From: Streptomyces sp. NBC_00457
GTDB taxonomy: Bacteria > Actinomycetota > Actinomycetes > Streptomycetales > Streptomycetaceae
NCBI RefSeq assembly: GCF_036014015.1
Contig: NZ_CP107905.1
Coordinates: forward strand, 8,618,001 to 8,682,000
Direction: 5' to 3'
DNA length: 64,000 nt
The position numbers were made by a program, and so were the translations under genes. This document shows, one piece after another, positions 15,364 to 26,132 of this stretch; positions within the stretch are counted from its first letter, which is position 1; every line of letters starts with the position of its first letter. The notes under the pieces are model-generated. The model was not told where the DNA came from and ran no database searches. It saw only the letters and a list, made by a program, of their open reading frames with translations.

Positions 15364-16212
15364 ATGTCCCCCGTCACCCCCGAGCTGATCTCCCCCCGGT
15401 CCCCCCGGGTCTCCGCCGCCCGGCGGCTGGCCAAGCGGAACGTCCGGGGGAAGGAGCGGCTGTTTCTCGCGGAGGGGCCGCAGGCTGTGCGGGAGGCGGG
15501 GGAACAGGCGGACACGTTGGTCGAGTTGTTCGCCACTGTCGAGGCCGCGGAGCGGTACGCCGACATCGTCGGGCGGGCCAGGGACATCGGCGCGCGCGTG
15601 CACCTCGCCGCCGAGCAGGTCATCGCCGACATCTCGACCACCGTCACCCCCCAGGGCCTCGTCGGGATCTGCCGGTTTCTGGACACGCCGTTCGAGGAGA
15701 TCCTCGCCGCCCGGCCCAAGCTGGTCGCCGTGCTCGCGCATGTGCGGGACCCGGGGAATGCCGGGACCGTGCTGCGGTGTGCCGATGCCGCCGGGGCCGA
15801 GGCGGTCGTACTGACCGACGCGTCCGTCGATCTGTACAACCCCAAGACCGTGCGGGCCTCCGTCGGGTCGCTGTTCCATCTGCCGGTCGCCGTCGGGGTC
15901 CCCGTGGAGCGGGCCGTGGCGGGGCTCAAGGACGCCGGGGTGAGGATTCTCGCCGCTGACGGGGCCGGGACCGACGACCTGGACGACGAGTTGGACAAGG
16001 GCACCATGGGCGGGCCGACGGCCTGGGTGTTCGGGAACGAGGCGTGGGGACTGCCGGAGGAGACCCGCGCGTTGGCGGACGCCGTCGTGCGCGTTCCGAT
16101 CCACGGGAAGGCCGAGAGCCTGAACCTCGCCACCGCCGCCGCCGTATGTCTCTACGCGTCCGCCCGTGCACAGCGCGCCTCCGGAGGGTGCCGCTCCGTC
16201 ACCGTGAGCTAG
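15364..16212 (+). CDS. TrmH/SpoU-family RNA 2'-O-methyltransferase (SPOUT)
   Basis: A 282-residue SPOUT methyltransferase. The N-terminal substrate-binding part has the usual RRLAKRNVRGKERLFLAEG, and the C-terminal knot carries the three SpoU motifs: VRDPGNAGTVLRCADAAGA, WVFGNEAWGLP and IPIHGKAESLNLATAA. It uses SAM to methylate a ribose in rRNA or tRNA; the precise nucleotide cannot be inferred. The start at ATG 15364 follows GAAGGTGAG with correct spacing; an upstream TTG lies before that site. It sits directly after the infC-rpmI-rplT block, consistent with an rRNA-related role. Confidence 0.9.
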   Translation: MSPVTPELISPRSPRVSAARRLAKRNVRGKERLFLAEGPQAVREAGEQADTLVELFATVEAAERYADIVGRARDIGARVHLAAEQVIADISTTVTPQGLVGICRFLDTPFEEILAARPKLVAVLAHVRDPGNAGTVLRCADAAGAEAVVLTDASVDLYNPKTVRASVGSLFHLPVAVGVPVERAVAGLKDAGVRILAADGAGTDDLDDELDKGTMGGPTAWVFGNEAWGLPEETRALADAVVRVPIHGKAESLNLATAAAVCLYASARAQRASGGCRSVTVS

Positions 16213-16218
16213 TAGGGT
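16213..16218 (+). promoter_or_regulatory. -10 element of the sensor kinase gene
   Basis: TAGGGT matches the Streptomyces -10 consensus. A transcript would start near 16225 and give a 40-nt leader to the ATG at 16265, which is preceded by GAGAGGTGGGG. The element overlaps and therefore argues against the GTG at 16217 as the start. Confidence 0.45.
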
Positions 16219-16264
16219 GACCGGCTCGGGGGCCCTGCGCCGTCGTGAGAGGTGGGGTACGGGG

Positions 16265-18655
<2,391 letters not shown>

Positions 18656-18656
<1 letters not shown>

Positions 18657-21172
18657 TGCGGGTCCCGCTTTCTTGGCTGCGGGAGTACGTCGACCTGCCG
18701 GAGACGCAGACCGGCCGTGACGTGCAGGCCAAGCTCATTTCGGCCGGTCTGGAGGTCGAGACCGTCGAGCAGCTCGGCGACGGCCTCAAGGGGCCCCTGG
18801 CCGTCGGCCAGGTGCTGACCATCGAGGAGCTGGAGGGCTTCAAGAAGCCGATCCGCTTCTGCACCGTCGACGTCGGCACCGCCAACGGCACCGGTGAGCC
18901 CCAGGAGATCGTCTGCGGCGCCCGCAACTTCGCCGTCGGCGACAAGGTCGTGGTCGTGCTCCCGGGCGCGGTCCTGCCCGGCGGCTTCGCGATCAGCGCC
19001 CGCAAGACCTACGGCAAGACGTCCCACGGCATGATCTGCTCCAGCGACGAGCTGGGCATGGGCGACGACGGCACCAAGGGCATCATCGTGCTGCCGCCGG
19101 AGTCCGAGATCGGCAAGGACGCCATCGATCTGCTCGAACTCGTCGACGAGGTACTGGACATCGCCGTCACCGCCAACCGCGGCGACTGTCTGTCCATCCG
19201 CGGCGTCGCCCGCGAGACCGCCATCGCCTACGGCCTCCCGCTGCGCGACCCGGCCCTCCTCGACGTCCCCGGCCCGAACGCCTTCGGCTACCCGGTGAAG
19301 GTCTCCGACCCGCTCGGCTGCGACCGCTTCACTGCCCGTACGGTCACCGGCCTCAGCTCCGAGGCGCGCTCCCCGATCTGGCTGCGGCGCCGCCTGCAGA
19401 AGGTCGGCATGCGCCCGATCTCGCTCGCCGTCGACGTCACCAACTACGTGATGATGGAACTCGGCCAGCCCCTGCACGCCTACGACCGCTCCCTCGTCCA
19501 GGGCACGATCGGTGTCCGCCGGGCCGCCGAGGGCGAGAAGATCGTCACCCTCGACGGCGTCGAGCGGAAGCTGCACGCCGAGGATCTGGTGATCACCGAC
19601 GACCGCGGCCCGATCGGGCTCGCCGGTGTCATGGGCGGCGCCAACACCGAGATCGCCGACCACGAGGACGTCGACAACGCGACGACCGACGTGGTGATCG
19701 AGGCCGCGCACTTCGACCAGGTCGCGATCGCCCGCACCGCCCGCCGCCACAAGCTGTCCTCTGAGGCGTCCCGCCGCTTCGAGCGCGGCGTCGACCCGCA
19801 GGCCGCCGCCGCTGCCGCCCAGCGCACGGTCGACCTGCTGGTCCTGCTCGCCGGCGGCACCGCCGAGGCCGGGGTCACCGAGGTCATCGCCCCGTCCGCG
19901 CCGCACACCATCACCGTCCCGGCCGACCACCCGGACAAGGTCGCCGGCGTCGACTACGGCCGCGAGACCGTCGTACGCCGCCTCCAGCAGGTCGGCTGTG
20001 ATGTGTACGGGCAGGACGAGCTGATCGTCACCGTGCCGTCCTGGCGGCCCGACCTCATGGAGAAGAACGACCTCGCCGAAGAGGTCATCCGCCTGGAGGG
20101 CTACGAGAACCTGCCCTCCACGCTGCCCAAGCCGCCGTCCGGCCGGGGCCTGACGCACCGCCAGCGGCTGCACCGCCGCGTCGGCCGGGCGCTGGCCGGC
20201 GCCGGATACGTCGAGGCGCCGAACTACCCGTTCGTCAGCGAGCAGGTCTTCGACCAGCTCGGCCTGGACGCGGACGACCCGGCCCGCCGCGTCGTCAAGC
20301 TCGTCAACCCGCTCAACGACGAGGAGCCCGCGCTCCGTACGTCGCTGCTGCCGGGCCTGCTGGGCGCCCTGCGGCGCAACGACGGCCGCGGCTCGCACGA
20401 CCTCGCCCTGTTCGAGACCGGGCTGGTCTTCCAGCCGCGCGAACAGCAGCGGGTCGCCGCCCCCCATCTGCCGGTCGACCGGCGTCCCACGGACGAGGAG
20501 ATCGCCGCGCTGAACGCCGTGCTGCCGGAGCAGCCCCGGCATGTCGCGGTCGTCCTCGCGGGCGCGCGCGAGCAGGCCGGCTGGTGGGGCGAGGGCCGTC
20601 CGGCGGGGTGGGCCGATGCGGTGGACGCGGGGCGCGTCGCCGCGCGGGAAGCCGGGGCCGACCTGATCGTCCGCAGCGGTCAGTACGGTCCGTGGCACCC
20701 GGGCCGTTGCGCCGAGTTCGCGGTCGTCCTCGACGGCACCGAGACGGTCGTGGGCCATGCGGGCGAGTTGCACCCCCGTGTGCTCAAGGCCCTGGGCCTG
20801 CCCGCGCGTACCTGTGCGATGGAGCTGGACCTGGATGCCCTGGAGCAGGTGAGCGACGGTGTCCCGCAGGCGCCGAGCATCTCCACGTTCCCGGTGGCCA
20901 CGCAGGATGTGGCGCTGGTCGTCGACAAGTTCGTGCCGCAGGCCGATGTGGAGGCCGCGTTGCGTGAGGGCGCGGGTGAACTCCTCGAGGCGATCCGGCT
21001 GTTCGACGTCTATGAGAACGAGGACCAGCTGGGGGAGGGCCGCAAGTCGCTGGCGTATGCGCTGCGGTTCCGGGCGGGGGACCGGACGCTGACCGTGGAT
21101 GAGGCGTCTGCTGCTCGGGATGCGGCGGTTGCCCTGGCGGGCGAGCGTGTGGGGGCTGTTCTGAGGGGCTAG
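18656..21172 (+). CDS. pheT: phenylalanyl-tRNA synthetase beta subunit
   Basis: An 838-residue beta subunit. The N-terminal catalytic-like module [15 protein letters not shown] leads into an EMAPII-type tRNA-binding domain (about 40-150, with [19 protein letters not shown]). The B3/B4 editing region, B5 ([13 protein letters not shown]) and the inactive synthetase core come next, and the C-terminal FDX-ACB domain closes it ([30 protein letters not shown]). It overlaps pheS by one base. Nothing suggests loss of function. Confidence 0.97.
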
Positions 21173-21211
21173 GCGCCGTGGGGGACTGTGTGGTTTGCCT
21201 GGTGCGGGTCT

Positions 21212-21258
21212 CGTCGTGGCTTGTCGCGCAGTTGCCCGCGCCCCTGTCGGGGCGCTGC
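21212..21258. repeat. dispersed 3'-end repeat, family B, copy 3
   Basis: CGTCGTGGCTTGTCGCGCAG then TTGCCCGCGCCCC and a short GCCCC-TGTC-GGGGC hairpin. It is the reverse orientation, 40 bp downstream of pheT. Confidence 0.7.
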
Positions 21259-21320
21259 AGTCACCTCACTCGATGGGGTGACCTTTTGGGGTGATCTGGT
21301 CTTTCCGGGCCATGTGGTCG

Positions 21321-21360
21321 ACAGAATCGGACCGGCCTTTCGGGGCCGGTCCGATTCTGT
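21321..21360 (+). terminator. long perfect hairpin downstream of pheST
   Basis: ACAGAATCGGACCGGCC (21321-21337) and GGCCGGTCCGATTCTGT (21344-21360) are perfect 17-bp inverted repeats around the loop TTTCGG. There is no U-tract, as is common for terminators in this genus. It separates pheT from the phosphatase gene that starts at 21391. Confidence 0.75.
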
Positions 21361-21390
21361 GCTGTCAGGGCCTATTGGGGGGCCATCGGC

Positions 21391-22461
21391 ATGAACCGCA
21401 TCAAGGCTGGGGTTCCCCGCAGGGCGGGGCGCCGGGTGCTCGCAATCGGGCTGCCGACGGTGTGGGGTGCCATAGCGATCACGTACAAGATGGCCTGTCC
21501 GCTCGCCCAGCAGAACGGGCTCGGGGCGCGCATCGTCACCAGCGCCGTCTTCTTCGCCGTGGGCACGGGGCTGGTCGTCCATGTCCGGCAGGCGCTGCTG
21601 CGTGAGCTGCGGCAGGTGCGCCGGGTCGCGGGCGCCGCCCAGAGTGTGCTGCTACGGCAGTTGCCGCCCCGTATCGACGGGCTGCATGTCGCCGCCGCCC
21701 AACTGTCCGCGGAGCGCGGCGCGGTCATCGGCGGCGACCTGTACGAGGTCATCGCCACCGAGCACGGCGTACGGGCCGTGATGGGCGACGTACGCGGACA
21801 CGGTCTCGCCGCCATCGGCACCGTCGCCGCCGTCCTCGGCAGCTTCCGTGAGGCCGTGCACGACGAGCCCGACCTCGGTGGTGTGCTGCGCAGGCTGGAG
21901 CGGGCCCTGGCCCGGCATCTGCGCGAGCGCGCCCGCGCCGCCCCCGACAGCCCGGTGGCCGAGGAGTTCATCACGGTGCTGCTGCTGGAGATCGGTCCGG
22001 ACGGCGAGACGCACGCCCTCAACTGCGGCCACCCCTGGCCGTACCGCCTCACCGGCACCCACGTGGAACCCCTCACCCACGCCGACCCCCTGCCCCCGCT
22101 GGGCCCTTTCCCACTCCCACCCGACCTGCCCGCCGTACCCTGCGGCCAACTGAAGCCCGAAGAGGCGCTGTTCCTCTACACCGACGGCGCCGAGGACGCC
22201 CGAGACGCCCATGGCCGGTTCTTCCCACTGCCGACCGTACTCACAGAGGCCCTGAGCGACGGCGTGAACACCCCCCAGCCCCTCCTCGGCACAGTCTTCA
22301 CCCAACTCCTGCGCCACACGGCAGGAAGACTGACGGACGACGTGGCATTGCTGGTCCTACAGAACGACCGAACTCGGGTTGAGTGCAGCGCCCCGTCAGG
22401 GGCGCGGGGAACTGCGCGACCAGCCCCCACGCACCGGCTGCCGACAAACAACCTCCACTGA
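21391..22461 (+). CDS. SpoIIE/RsbU-type PP2C serine phosphatase, membrane-associated
   Basis: A 356-residue protein. Two hydrophobic segments near the N-terminus (VLAIGLPTVWGAIAI and IVTSAVFFAVGTGLVVHV) are followed by a SpoIIE domain with intact metal-binding motifs GGDLYE, MGDVRGHG and LFLYTDGAED. Such phosphatases usually dephosphorylate anti-sigma-factor antagonists; no partner gene is next to it. The last 20 or so codons are read through a family B repeat (22386-22429), so the C-terminal tail is repeat-derived and the ancestral stop was probably earlier. The ATG at 21391 starts 30 bp after the strong pheT hairpin. Confidence 0.87.
   Translation: MNRIKAGVPRRAGRRVLAIGLPTVWGAIAITYKMACPLAQQNGLGARIVTSAVFFAVGTGLVVHVRQALLRELRQVRRVAGAAQSVLLRQLPPRIDGLHVAAAQLSAERGAVIGGDLYEVIATEHGVRAVMGDVRGHGLAAIGTVAAVLGSFREAVHDEPDLGGVLRRLERALARHLRERARAAPDSPVAEEFITVLLLEIGPDGETHALNCGHPWPYRLTGTHVEPLTHADPLPPLGPFPLPPDLPAVPCGQLKPEEALFLYTDGAEDARDAHGRFFPLPTVLTEALSDGVNTPQPLLGTVFTQLLRHTAGRLTDDVALLVLQNDRTRVECSAPSGARGTARPAPTHRLPTNNLH
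22386..22429. repeat. dispersed 3'-end repeat, family B, copy 4 (inside a coding end)
   Basis: CAGCGCCCCGTCAGGGGCGC and GGGGAACTGCGCGACCAGCC are present in the forward orientation. This copy lies within the reading frame of the SpoIIE-type phosphatase and encodes part of its C-terminus. Confidence 0.75.
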
Positions 22462-22614
22462 ACGGCGCTTAGTCGCACCGCCAAGCCCCCGGCAGGGCCG
22501 CCGCACTGTACGAGGGGGAGCCGGCGGCCCGGCCGGCCTCTGACGAGGCATTTCAGTCAACCGGTCGGCAACTCTCCGCAACAGCGCACGCACGGTGCGG
22601 ATTCGCGCACTCGG

Positions 22615-22648
22615 TTCACACCCCGTGTGAAGACGGAACCACTAATCT
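22615..22648 (+). promoter_or_regulatory. palindromic operator and -10 element before the TPR regulator gene
   Basis: TTCACACCCCGTGTGAA (22615-22631) is a perfect 7-bp inverted repeat with a 3-bp centre. TAATCT (22643-22648) follows as a candidate -10, with transcription start near 22655. The palindrome lies where a -35 factor contact would be, so it is a candidate repressor or autoregulatory site. Confidence 0.5.
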
Positions 22649-22678
22649 GACGCCACCGAGCCACCCGGGGGGCAACCC

Positions 22679-24019
22679 ATGCAGCCCAACACTCTGCTCG
22701 ACGCGATCCTGGACGAGGCGGGCATCTCGCACGCGGGACTGGCCGCACATGTGAATCAGGCGGGACGGGCCCGCGGCCTCGCCCTCAGGTACGAACACAC
22801 CGCCGTGGCACGGTGGTTGAAGGGCCAGCGCCCCCGCGGCCAAGTCCCCGACCTGATCTGCGAGGTACTCGCCGCCCGGCTGCAACGCCCCGTCACACTC
22901 GACGACATCGGCCTCGGCGTGCCCGGCGAGCCGTCCGCCCCGCACGGCACCTCGCTGTCCGGCTTCGTCGAGCGGGCCACCGCGCTGTGGCGCTCCGACG
23001 AACAGCAACGCCCGCACATCCTGGGCGCCCCCGCCGTCACCGGCACGCCCGCCGTGATGCCGGTCTGGGAGTGGGAGAACCCGCCGGAGGACGTCGACGT
23101 CTCCCGCGGCGGCCGGCACCGGGTCACCCCCTCCGACCTGGAGATGCTGCGCGCCGCCCGTACGCACTACGAGCAGATGTACCGCAAGGCCGGCGGTATA
23201 GCGACCCGCACCCGGATCGTCGGCTTCCTCAACTCCGAGGCCGCGCCGCTGCTGCGCGGCAGCTACACCGACGCCACGGGCCGCCAAGTGCACCGGGCCA
23301 CCGGCGGGTTGGTGGCGATCGCCGGGATCTGCGCGTACGACTCCGACGCCCACGGGCTCGCCCAGCGCTACTTCCACCAGGCGCTGAGGCTGGCGAAGGC
23401 CAGCGGGGACCGGGGACTCGGGGCGTACATCATCGCGCTCCTCGTCAACCAGGCCCTGTTCATGCGGGAGCACCGCCAGGCCGTGGCCTTCGCGGAGGCC
23501 GCGCTGCGGGCGGCGGGCAAGCACATCACCCCGGCTCTCGCCTCCGACCTGTACGCGATGCAGGCGAAGGCGTACGCGCACCTGGGCGACGGCACGAGCG
23601 CCCTGTCCTGCATCCGGCGTGCCGAGACGGCCGCCGAACGCATCCGGCGCGGATACGAGCCCGACGAGACGGGCTATGTCCAGCCGGGACTCGTCAACGT
23701 CCAGGTGGCTGAGGCGCTTCTCAGCCTCGGTGAACTGGCGGCGGCGGGGGAGCATGCCGCGGCCGCTGTCGGTAACCCGGCCCACGATCGCGGGCGGGTG
23801 CACCGGCTCGCCATGCTCAGCACGATCGAGCTGCGGCAGGGCAACGCGGACAAGGCGGTGGCCACCGCGGTGCAGATGGCCGAACAGGCCCGGGGGATGG
23901 AGTCCCAGCGGCTGCGCGACAGACTCCGGGCGGTACGCGAGCACTTGATGCGCAGCGGCTGCGCGGGCACGGCCGAGGCCGCCGAACTCATCGACGGGGC
24001 ACTGCGCGTACCGCTGTAA
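22679..24019 (+). CDS. TPR-type regulatory protein (NsdA-like family)
   Basis: A 446-residue protein. Residues about 1-80 are helical and DNA-binding-like (LLDAILDEAGISHAGLAAHVN, YEHTAVARWLKGQRPRG). The remainder is mostly tetratricopeptide-like helical pairs, for example HGLAQRYFHQALRLAKASGD, FAEAALRAAGKH and LSTIELRQGNADKAV. It resembles the Streptomyces family of putative regulators that includes NsdA and NsdB, known as negative influences on differentiation. I cannot place it as an orthologue of either. A palindrome overlaps its promoter region. A NUDIX hydrolase gene follows after 74 bp. Confidence 0.75.
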   Translation: MQPNTLLDAILDEAGISHAGLAAHVNQAGRARGLALRYEHTAVARWLKGQRPRGQVPDLICEVLAARLQRPVTLDDIGLGVPGEPSAPHGTSLSGFVERATALWRSDEQQRPHILGAPAVTGTPAVMPVWEWENPPEDVDVSRGGRHRVTPSDLEMLRAARTHYEQMYRKAGGIATRTRIVGFLNSEAAPLLRGSYTDATGRQVHRATGGLVAIAGICAYDSDAHGLAQRYFHQALRLAKASGDRGLGAYIIALLVNQALFMREHRQAVAFAEAALRAAGKHITPALASDLYAMQAKAYAHLGDGTSALSCIRRAETAAERIRRGYEPDETGYVQPGLVNVQVAEALLSLGELAAAGEHAAAAVGNPAHDRGRVHRLAMLSTIELRQGNADKAVATAVQMAEQARGMESQRLRDRLRAVREHLMRSGCAGTAEAAELIDGALRVPL

Positions 24020-24093
24020 TCGGGCGCTGGAACACCGACACTCATAGTCCCTGCTGCGATATTGCCACTTACTCGACGGAAGGTGGCAGAACC

Positions 24094-24639
24094 GTGCAGT
24101 GGACGAAACAGAACGAACAAACTGTGTATGAAAACCGCTGGTTCACCGTCAACCTGGCAGACGTGGAGCTGCCCGACGGCCGGCACCTGGACCACTTCCT
24201 CATACGGCTGCGGCCGGTCGCCGTGGCCACAGTGGTCAACGAGGCCAATGAAGTGCTCCTCCTGTGGCGCCACCGCTTCATCACCGACAGCTGGGGGTGG
24301 GAACTCGCGGCGGGCGTCGTCGAGGACGGCGAGGACATCGCCTGCGCGGCCGCCAGGGAACTCGAGGAGGAGACCGGATGGCGGCCGGGACCGCTGCGCC
24401 ACTTGATGAGCGTGGAGCCGTCCAACGGGCTCACCGACGCCCGGCACCACGTCTACTGGGCCGACGAGGGCGAGTACATCGGCCACCCCGTGGACGACTT
24501 CGAGTCGGACCGCCGGGAGTGGGTCCCCCTCAAACTCGTCCCCGACATGATCGCCCGTGGGGAGGTCCCGGCCGCCAACATGGCGGCCGCGTTACTGATG
24601 CTGCACCACCTCAGGCTGGGGCAGGACGCCTTGCCCTGA
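24094..24639 (+). CDS. NUDIX hydrolase with a TTA codon
   Basis: A 181-residue NUDIX hydrolase that would cleave a nucleoside diphosphate linked to another group, such as ADP-ribose. The Nudix box is complete: G-x5-E in GVVEDGEDIACA and RELEEETGW. The preceding LLLWRHRFITDSWGWELAAG resembles ADP-ribose pyrophosphatase-type enzymes. The start is GTG 24094 with GGAAGGTGG upstream. Codon 167 (24592-24594) is TTA, so translation may depend on bldA tRNA. It lies 74 bp after the TPR regulator gene and may be cotranscribed. Confidence 0.87.
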   Translation: MQWTKQNEQTVYENRWFTVNLADVELPDGRHLDHFLIRLRPVAVATVVNEANEVLLLWRHRFITDSWGWELAAGVVEDGEDIACAAARELEEETGWRPGPLRHLMSVEPSNGLTDARHHVYWADEGEYIGHPVDDFESDRREWVPLKLVPDMIARGEVPAANMAAALLMLHHLRLGQDALP

Positions 24640-24653
24640 TGCGACGTCCCTGA

Positions 24654-24911
24654 TCAATGCCCTACCGCCTGCCAGATCGCCACGACGAGAGCACCCACGG
24701 CGGTGAGGGCGGCGACCGCGGGCAGCGGCCAGCGCGCGTGTTCCAGTGTGTAGATCCGGGTGTTCAGCTCGTCGAGTTCCTTGGCGGACTCCTCGGTACG
24801 GTGCGTGAGCAGAGCCAGGTCGCCCTCCACGCGGGCGTAGGCGACGTCGAGACGACGTCGTAACTCTGCGAGTTCACCGGTTACGACCGGATGCTCGGGA
24901 TCGGCGGTCAC
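24654..24911 (-). CDS. small coiled-coil tail-anchored membrane protein
   Basis: An 85-residue protein with a predicted coiled coil (ELAELRRRLDVAYARV and EESAKELDELNTRIYTLE) and a C-terminal transmembrane helix (LPAVAALTAVGALVVAIW) with almost nothing after it. The GTG at 24911 is chosen because AAAGGAG sits seven bases upstream; longer frames swallow that site. The topology suggests a tail anchor with the coil in the cytosol. No family is recognised. It is transcribed convergently with the NUDIX gene, 14 bp apart. Confidence 0.7.
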   Translation of the reverse strand: MTADPEHPVVTGELAELRRRLDVAYARVEGDLALLTHRTEESAKELDELNTRIYTLEHARWPLPAVAALTAVGALVVAIWQAVGH

Positions 24912-25042
24912 GAGTCCGCTCCTTTCCGTAGTCGTTTCCATCCCTGGCATGCGCAGACAAAGTGAACTCGCCTGGTGGGCGTGTGGGGAGAGTGTGCGAG
25001 GGGCATATGCGAGCCCGGTGCGCACACGGTGTGTGAATGACG

Positions 25043-25073
25043 CGGGCCCGGCACCTCTTCGGTGCCGGGCCCG
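25043..25073 (-). terminator. terminator of 3-hydroxybutyryl-CoA dehydrogenase gene
   Basis: CGGGCCCGGCACC and GGTGCCGGGCCCG form a perfect 13-bp stem with the loop TCTTC. It is 31 bp downstream of the minus-strand gene that ends at 25104. Confidence 0.75.
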
Positions 25074-25103
25074 TGTACTTGGCCGGAATCTGACCGTCTG
25101 TAA

Positions 25104-25964
25104 TCAGCCGTAGGTGTAGAAGCCCGACCCCGACTTCCGGCCCAGCCGGCCCGCGTCCACCATGCGCTGCAGCAGCGGGGGAGCGGCGTACAGCGGCTCC
25201 TTGTATTCCTCGTACATCGAATACGCCACCGAGGCGACCGTGTCCAGGCCGATCAGGTCGGACAGCTTCAGCGGGCCCATCGGGTGGGCGCAGCCGAGTT
25301 CCATGCCGTTGTCGATGTCCTCGCGGCTGGCGATGCCCGACTCGAACATCCGGATCGCGGAGAGCAGATACGGGATCAGCAGGGCGTTGACCACGAAGCC
25401 GGAGCGGTCCTGGGCGCGGATGGCGTGCTTGCCGAGCAGCTTCTCGGCGAACCCCTGCGCCCGGCTGAGCGTGCCCTCGGAGGTGGTGAGCGCCGGGATC
25501 AGCTCGACCAGCTTCTGCACCGGGGCCGGGTTGAAGAAGTGGATGCCGATGACGTGGTCGGGCCGCGAGGTGGCGACCGCGAGCTTCACCAGCGGGATGG
25601 AGGAGGTGTTGGAGGCGAGGATCGCGTCCGGGCGCGTCACGATCTGGTCGAGCACCTGGAAGATCTCGGTCTTCACCTGCTCGTTCTCGACGACGGCCTC
25701 GATCACCAGGTCGCGGTCGGCGAACTCGCCGAGGTCGGTGGTGAAGCCGAGCCGCGCCTGCGTCGCCTCCAGCTCCTCCGCCGTGATCTTGCCGCGCTCG
25801 GCCGCCTTGGACAGGGAGTTGAGCAGCCGGGTGCGGCCGATCTCCAGGGACTCGCCGGTGGTCTCGGCGACCATCACGTCCAGTCCGGCGCGGGCGCACA
25901 CCTCGGCGATGCCCGCTCCCATCTGTCCGCAGCCCACGACTCCGACGCGTTGGATGTCGGTCAC
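25104..25964 (-). CDS. 3-hydroxybutyryl-CoA dehydrogenase
   Basis: A 286-residue enzyme that interconverts acetoacetyl-CoA and 3-hydroxybutyryl-CoA with NAD(P)H. The Rossmann motif GVVGCGQMGAGIAE is at the N-terminus. SNTSSIPL, the catalytic His in GIHFFNPAP and the dimer segment FVVNALLIPYLLSAIRM all match the short monofunctional family (PaaH/FadB2 type). It starts at GTG 25964. No other fatty-acid genes are adjacent; the divergent neighbour is a secreted glycosyl-hydrolase-like protein. A strong terminator follows. Confidence 0.92.
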   Translation of the reverse strand: MTDIQRVGVVGCGQMGAGIAEVCARAGLDVMVAETTGESLEIGRTRLLNSLSKAAERGKITAEELEATQARLGFTTDLGEFADRDLVIEAVVENEQVKTEIFQVLDQIVTRPDAILASNTSSIPLVKLAVATSRPDHVIGIHFFNPAPVQKLVELIPALTTSEGTLSRAQGFAEKLLGKHAIRAQDRSGFVVNALLIPYLLSAIRMFESGIASREDIDNGMELGCAHPMGPLKLSDLIGLDTVASVAYSMYEEYKEPLYAAPPLLQRMVDAGRLGRKSGSGFYTYG

Positions 25965-26132
25965 ATCGTCCCCTTACTGATCGACGCCTGCGACAGGCCG
26001 CCATTTGTGTGGAGCCTGCTCCGATCGTGCACGTTACCCGTAAGTATCGATGATCGATCGCCGGGGTACGGGCATTCTGGGGCGCGGAGACGATCCGTGA
26101 CCGAGCGGGTCCGCAGCGTATGGGGTGTGCAG

